Shown one piece after another: positions 20,768 to 24,648 of a stretch of DNA of 24,648 nucleotides; positions within the stretch are counted from its first letter, which is position 1; the number at the start of each line of letters is the position of its first letter. This DNA comes from a virus. The stretch spans positions 1 to 24,648 of IMG/VR virus record IMGVR_UViG_3300044858_002099. One strand, written 5' to 3'. The notes beneath the pieces are model-generated. The model ran no database searches. It was given only the letters and a program-made list of their open reading frames with translations, and was not told the DNA's origin. The position numbers were made by a program, and so were the translations under genes.

Positions 20768-22545
20768 GCGGTAATAGCCTGCATGGTGGCGTTTGGCAGG
20801 CGGGTTGGCCAATAGGCGAGGCGAGAGATGTTCGTGTTCAGGTAGTTGCCCGACAAGCGAGAGCCAATGGACATCTGCGTGGGAGTCGGAATCGTTCCTG
20901 AAGTTGCAATAGCCGGAGCCAATCCATTGTAACTCGCCGCTCCATTAGCGACGGCATATGCGTGCGCGACACGCAAAGGGGCTGTCAAAGTCACGGATGT
21001 CAGGGCAATGCCCCATTGAGCAACATTCCCGTCAGTATTTAGCGCAATCAACGATGTCGAACTATTTGTGGCAACCGCCAATCGTTCGGCATTGCTGTTG
21101 TTGTCGATCTGATATGCAAATCCTGACAGGTAGCCGCTTGGAATGCCCTGATGCGACACAAGCACCGTCCCCTCCGCTTGGTTGTACCAAGACGAGAAGT
21201 TAGTGCCCGTCATCAAGGCGCTGTCCGCTCCACGCGCAACCGTGGCGGTCGTGGTCGGGATGTAGGAGGAGGCGAAGGATTGCTGTTCAATTTGTATTCC
21301 CCACAGATAGAACGAATCGCCCGCAGTAGCCGTACCGCCGTTGAAGCCGTAGAAGAATCGCAGGTTGTTTCCCGACACGAAGGTCGTCACGGACAATGCA
21401 ATACGCACCCATCCATTGCCGACATCCGTGGCCGTCATCGTCCCTGTACCCGATGTAATTGCGGTGGCTTTGGTCGCAAATGTGTATGTGCCTGACAGAA
21501 TCGTCGTGCTTGTCGTGCTGTCAACGATCCAAAATTGCACGACAGCCAACGATCCTTGCTTGATGAAAATCGAGCCCGTTGCGTTGGTTCCGGCAATTGC
21601 ATGAGTGCTGCCGCGAAGCGATGTTGCACCAGTCGTGGTTGCAGACACTAACTCCCCGGATGTCGTTCCATCAGGGGCGGTGATCTTGGTGGCCCCAATC
21701 GTAATGTTGGTTCGTGCTGCACCGTTGGTAATGTCGGCGCTGTAAAGTTGCAGGTTCGTCGCCCCACCTTCGATCAGCAGGCCACGGGCTTCCCCGGTGA
21801 TCGGGTCGTTCTCAAACCTTGGCACACCAATTCCCGCCGCAGCAATCTGCCCCTGCGTGATCGCCGCCGTGGTCGTTGGGATGTACGGGGTCAGCAGGGA
21901 GCCTTCGGTGAGTTGGGCACCCCAAACCTCGACGGTTGGGTTGGCGTTGATGATGCCGTGGCCGGAAACGCTTTGCCGAAGACCAAACTGAACAATTGTT
22001 GCAGCCCCGGCAATTTCCGTAATGATGAATCTTTGCCACCCGGTAGTCAGCGTCAGAAGCGTGTATGCCGCTTGTCCTACATGGCGAACAACAATTTTCT
22101 CTCCACCAACCGTTCCGCGAAGCCAAATTGAAAAGGTATATGGCTGACCAATTACGAGACCACTCAAATTTTGCACTAAACTTGAAAAGTCGCTTGATGA
22201 CGTTCCGGCGGCAGTGTTGAACACGATCGTGTCTGCCGTGGTCGTCCCGTCCGGGGCAACGGCGTTGTTCGCTGTTCTGATTGGAGCAACGCCCGTTCCG
22301 CCAAAGAAACTCGACCATATTGCCGTGACATCGAACTCCTGACTGCGAAGCAGCAGGTTCTGATTGAACGGCCCACGGTAGTAGGTGCCCGTGGTCGTGC
22401 GCTGAAAGTCGATGCGCGGATCAAGAATGCCCGTGCGGAAGTCAAGGTTCAGCGTGGCATCTTCCTGAAAGTCATTCGACAGCAGGACCGCCGATTCCGA
22501 AGAACCGGGCAGGCCGGGGCGGTTGAGTCGCCTTGCGCGGCGCAT
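20764..22545 (-). CDS. Lectin-like phage spike protein, head-block copy
   Basis: This 593-residue protein has a short, Arg-rich N-terminus (RRARRLNRPG), then NLDFRTGILDPRIDF and the head-spike/fiber hallmarks LLLRSQEFDVTAIW, APDGTTTADTIV, FSIWLRG, ITEIAG and SYIPTTTATVARG, and a C-terminal jellyroll-like part with SYNGLAPAIATSG and SIGSRLSG. Proteins of this type are annotated in other phages as head spike fiber domains and are thought to bind glycans. It lies within the head genes, unlike its paralog at 6033-7913. The TAATG overlap with the preceding stop suggests coupling. Confidence 0.8.
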   Translation of the reverse strand: MRRARRLNRPGLPGSSESAVLLSNDFQEDATLNLDFRTGILDPRIDFQRTTTGTYYRGPFNQNLLLRSQEFDVTAIWSSFFGGTGVAPIRTANNAVAPDGTTTADTIVFNTAAGTSSSDFSSLVQNLSGLVIGQPYTFSIWLRGTVGGEKIVVRHVGQAAYTLLTLTTGWQRFIITEIAGAATIVQFGLRQSVSGHGIINANPTVEVWGAQLTEGSLLTPYIPTTTAAITQGQIAAAGIGVPRFENDPITGEARGLLIEGGATNLQLYSADITNGAARTNITIGATKITAPDGTTSGELVSATTTGATSLRGSTHAIAGTNATGSIFIKQGSLAVVQFWIVDSTTSTTILSGTYTFATKATAITSGTGTMTATDVGNGWVRIALSVTTFVSGNNLRFFYGFNGGTATAGDSFYLWGIQIEQQSFASSYIPTTTATVARGADSALMTGTNFSSWYNQAEGTVLVSHQGIPSGYLSGFAYQIDNNSNAERLAVATNSSTSLIALNTDGNVAQWGIALTSVTLTAPLRVAHAYAVANGAASYNGLAPAIATSGTIPTPTQMSIGSRLSGNYLNTNISRLAYWPTRLPNATMQAITA

Positions 22546-23081
22546 TAGAGGGTGGTCACGAACACGCCCATCGTCGGCGTGCCGCTTGCGGCTCGGAACT
22601 GAACCGTCACCATCTGACTGCCTGCGATGTCCACCATCGCGGACGCGGGCTCAACATTGGTCGCCGCTGCCGTTCCGGGGCTGTAGAGATTCCCGGCAGG
22701 GGTTCCCGCCACCTGTGCGATGACGGCAAACGGTCGCTGCGTTGCGCCGTCCATGCTCCAAGTCGGGACGGTGCCCGTGGTGAACGACAGCGAGAAGTCC
22801 GCAAGCACGGTCGGCACATAGGTCGTGTTGCCCGTGCTAGAGTCGATGCGGATGTTCCACCCGACGAGGCGCATCCCCGTGGCCGCGCCGATGCTCGTGG
22901 CTGCCGAGTACGGCAGGACGCGCATGAGGCTCGGGGAGATGGCATTGACAACCTGATCGTGCAGCACCCCGGCGGCGGGCTTGGTCGTGGTGGGTGCGAT
23001 GGAGGGATAAGAGGCGGGGACGGTCGGGAGGGTGACGTTCCCGTACTGCCTCTGAACGGTGATGATCTGTGCTTCTGCCAT
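22545..23081 (-). CDS. Virion-protein-like gene upstream of the head spike
   Basis: This 178-residue, beta-rich, Thr/Ala/Val-rich protein (QIITVQRQYGNVTLPTVP, NAISPSLMRVLPYSAATS, MVTVQFRAASGTPTMGVFV) has no membrane or signal segments. AGGAA is about seven bases before the ATG. Its stop overlaps the spike ATG (TAATG). It may form the base that anchors the spike to the capsid; this is inferred from coupling only. I do not recognise the family. Confidence 0.6.
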   Translation of the reverse strand: MAEAQIITVQRQYGNVTLPTVPASYPSIAPTTTKPAAGVLHDQVVNAISPSLMRVLPYSAATSIGAATGMRLVGWNIRIDSSTGNTTYVPTVLADFSLSFTTGTVPTWSMDGATQRPFAVIAQVAGTPAGNLYSPGTAAATNVEPASAMVDIAGSQMVTVQFRAASGTPTMGVFVTTL

Positions 23082-23101
23082 TGTGTTTCCTGCCTTCGGA
23101 A

Positions 23102-24085
23102 TTACGCCTTCGCCTTGCTAGACCCCTTCGCGCCGGGGCGGGACGAAACGGACTTCGCAATCTTCAGATTGCCAACCGCCGCAATCACATCGGCATCCGT
23201 GTATTCCGTCGAATTGTCTCGGATTTCCTCGGCTTCGTTGTACCACCGCGTCCCCTTCATGCTTGCGTATTCACGCAGCATCTTCTGTAGGAACGCAAAC
23301 CCCGCGTTCGTCATAAACTTCGCCTTCGCGCCGGGGCGGGAGAAATGCTGCGCTGCCTTTGCCTTGACTTGCGCCAATCTCTTTGACAGACCGGGCAACT
23401 TCGTGGCTCCAATGCTTGCCTCTGCCCTGCGAATCAACTCTTTGACTTCTTCAACTTCCCACTTGAGCAAGCGAGGGGAATACAGGATTTGCTCTGCCTT
23501 CCCGATGATGTCACGCAATTCATCATCCGCCCCCATCTTCGCCTTCGCGCCGGGGCGGGAGAAAGTCACTCCGGGATATTTGGCAAGCAACTTGGCCTTC
23601 AAAGCCGTGTAAAGCGCGTAACGCTTTGAATTGAGTTCCGGGGTCAGATGCCCCATTTCGTCATGCTGCTGCATGATGCGGTTGGCTTCGGCAACATCAC
23701 CGGACGCGCCAACAAACTTCGCAAGCATCACGACATTTTCGCTGTGGTAGTTATCTGCTTCGTTGCGCTTCCACTTCTTCAGAAACGAAGCAAGTGCCGG
23801 ATCTGCGGCCATCTTCGCCTTCGCGCCGGGGCGGGAGAAGCCCATCTTGTCCATGTGCGCCACAAGATCGCGCAACTTGGCGAACGCCGGAATGTCCGCG
23901 TGTCCGTCCACCTTCCACCCGGAAGCGGACTTGCGCGCAACGGCATGACTGCCATCCTTCAGGATAATCGGGACTTCGCGCATGGAACCGTCAAGCATTG
24001 ACGAATCAATGCGCGCAGACTTCACCTTGCCCGCGCTGCCAAGACGCTCCGCAATTGACTTCCGTAGGTCGCTCATGTCCTGCAT
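23102..24085 (-). CDS. SRPG-repeat protein next to the minor head gene
   Basis: This 327-residue basic protein has an N-terminal domain (SDLRKSIAERLG to FAKLRDLVAHMDKM), then FSRPGAKAK at about residues 83-91, 175-183 and 248-256, and a final SSRPGAKGSSKAKA. The motifs separate helical modules of about 65-80 residues. Short FSR-type linkers between modules are known from polyvalent proteins that phages carry in the virion and inject, where they may be protease sites. The related SRPGKAD occurs in the scaffold part of the maturation protease. Position beside the MuF-type protein supports a virion-borne protein. AAGGAG lies ten bases before the ATG. I do not recognise the modules. Confidence 0.75.
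   Translation of the reverse strand: MQDMSDLRKSIAERLGSAGKVKSARIDSSMLDGSMREVPIILKDGSHAVARKSASGWKVDGHADIPAFAKLRDLVAHMDKMGFSRPGAKAKMAADPALASFLKKWKRNEADNYHSENVVMLAKFVGASGDVAEANRIMQQHDEMGHLTPELNSKRYALYTALKAKLLAKYPGVTFSRPGAKAKMGADDELRDIIGKAEQILYSPRLLKWEVEEVKELIRRAEASIGATKLPGLSKRLAQVKAKAAQHFSRPGAKAKFMTNAGFAFLQKMLREYASMKGTRWYNEAEEIRDNSTEYTDADVIAAVGNLKIAKSVSSRPGAKGSSKAKA
23126..23839 (-). repeat. Dispersed 27-base repeat encoding FSRPGAKAK
   Basis: The same 27 bases occur at 23318-23344, 23537-23563 and 23813-23839, and a shortened copy with cgcgccggggcggga lies at 23126-23143. All copies are in frame. Copies two and three are identical for a few bases more. Conservation at DNA level beyond what the peptide needs suggests recent spread, gene conversion or selection on the DNA/RNA. 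Confidence 0.9.
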
Positions 24086-24114
24086 CGTAGTAACGCTCCT
24101 TGCGCGTTCAAGTG

Positions 24115-24648
24115 TTAGCCGGAAACGAAACCCGGATCGGGCACCTTGCCCGTGTCGATCAATCCCTGCCGCCGCCCATTGTGCCGCTCAATCGCCTTGA
24201 AGTTGGGCACGCCGTCATCGTCCACCCACCCGTTCGCCTGTGCCTTTGCAACCGGGACGGGCTTCCATCCGCATCGGCAATTGAATCCAAGCGGGGTATT
24301 TATTCCCTGCGAGTCGATCTGTTCGACGGTCGCCACATAGCCGTCCATCGCCCGATGCGTGTCCCGCGTGCGGTTGTCCTTCGTCGCGCTGAATTGCATC
24401 AGCGGCACGAACTTCCGCACGGTCGGCTCCCGCACGATGTCCAATTGCCCCTGCGAGGCTGCGCGGTTGAGGTTCGTCCGGTAGACCGTTTCAAGCCTTG
24501 CCGCCGTCAGATTCGTTCCCGTGGCGAGCGTGGCCTGTTCGATGAAGTCGCCTACGCCGATGGTCTTGAGTTTCTTCCCGGCGACCGATACCGATTCCTC
24601 CTGCCGAATTACCTTCGCCAAGAGGTCTTGGGTTGCCTTCGCCTGTTC
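24115..24648 (-). CDS. MuF/SPP1 gp7-type minor head protein (5' end off the window)
   Basis: The frame is open to the right edge, so the N-terminus is missing; at least 177 residues are present. Hallmarks of the phage head morphogenesis domain are VYRTNLNRAAS, ATKDNRTRDTHRAMDG and GINTPLGFNCRCGWKPV, the latter the classic 'P-x-FNCRC' element. Such proteins sit at the portal and help the DNA or partner proteins to enter or leave the head. It ends DTGKVPDPGFVSG, and the next gene starts after 29 bases. Portal and terminase should lie just beyond the window. Confidence 0.85.
   Translation of the reverse strand, partial: EQAKATQDLLAKVIRQEESVSVAGKKLKTIGVGDFIEQATLATGTNLTAARLETVYRTNLNRAASQGQLDIVREPTVRKFVPLMQFSATKDNRTRDTHRAMDGYVATVEQIDSQGINTPLGFNCRCGWKPVPVAKAQANGWVDDDGVPNFKAIERHNGRRQGLIDTGKVPDPGFVSG

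Overview
The window is a GC-rich piece of a tailed double-stranded DNA phage or prophage. Every supported gene lies on the minus strand, so transcription runs from high to low coordinates. It begins inside an SPP1 gp7/Mu gpF-type minor head gene at the right edge and ends inside a DUF1376-type replication gene at the left edge. Terminase, portal, endolysin, integrase and repressor are not visible. A tail tube protein, lambda-style G/GT tail chaperones with a -1 frameshift, a tape-measure candidate and no sheath gene point to a siphovirus. Shine-Dalgarno sites and a lipoprotein in the lysis region fit a Gram-negative host, but the host cannot be named.

Layout in transcription order. (1) Head, 24648-17206: minor head protein; a 327-residue protein carrying repeated FSRPGAKAK motifs; a small virion-like protein; a lectin-like spike with a small coupled partner; capsid protease fused to an acidic scaffold; decoration protein; major capsid protein; DUF1320 connector. 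(2) Neck and tail, 17209-10038: a gpS/gp10-like tail completion protein, tail tube, G and GT chaperones, a terminator-like protein, a short tape measure and three tail-tip or baseplate candidates. (3) Receptor-binding region, 10037-5773: a tail fiber with 82-residue internal repeats, then a second lectin-like fiber with its own small coupled partner, paralogous to the pair in the head block. (4) Lysis-like membrane genes, 5741-4868: a holin-like protein, a lipoprotein with an internal membrane segment and a 38-residue membrane peptide. (5) Accessory block, 4871-1404: a 609-residue protein with about 48 cysteines, a smaller Cys protein, a calcineurin-like phosphoesterase and a small HExxH protein. 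(6) A 489-base gap (915-1403) rich in inverted repeats, including a pseudoknot-type arrangement, in front of (7) the DUF1376-like replication gene (914-1), which runs off the edge.

Most junctions are 4-base ATGA or GTGA overlaps, or direct stop/start contacts, so long stretches probably behave as translationally coupled polycistrons. The best promoter candidate, with a perfect -35, sits just before the protease gene and would give a leaderless mRNA. The points most worth a second look are the SRPG-repeat protein, the duplicated fiber-plus-partner cassette (one copy in the head block, one in the tail block), a motif shared by the scaffold and the major capsid N-terminus, the Cys-rich protein, and the folded region ahead of the replication gene.
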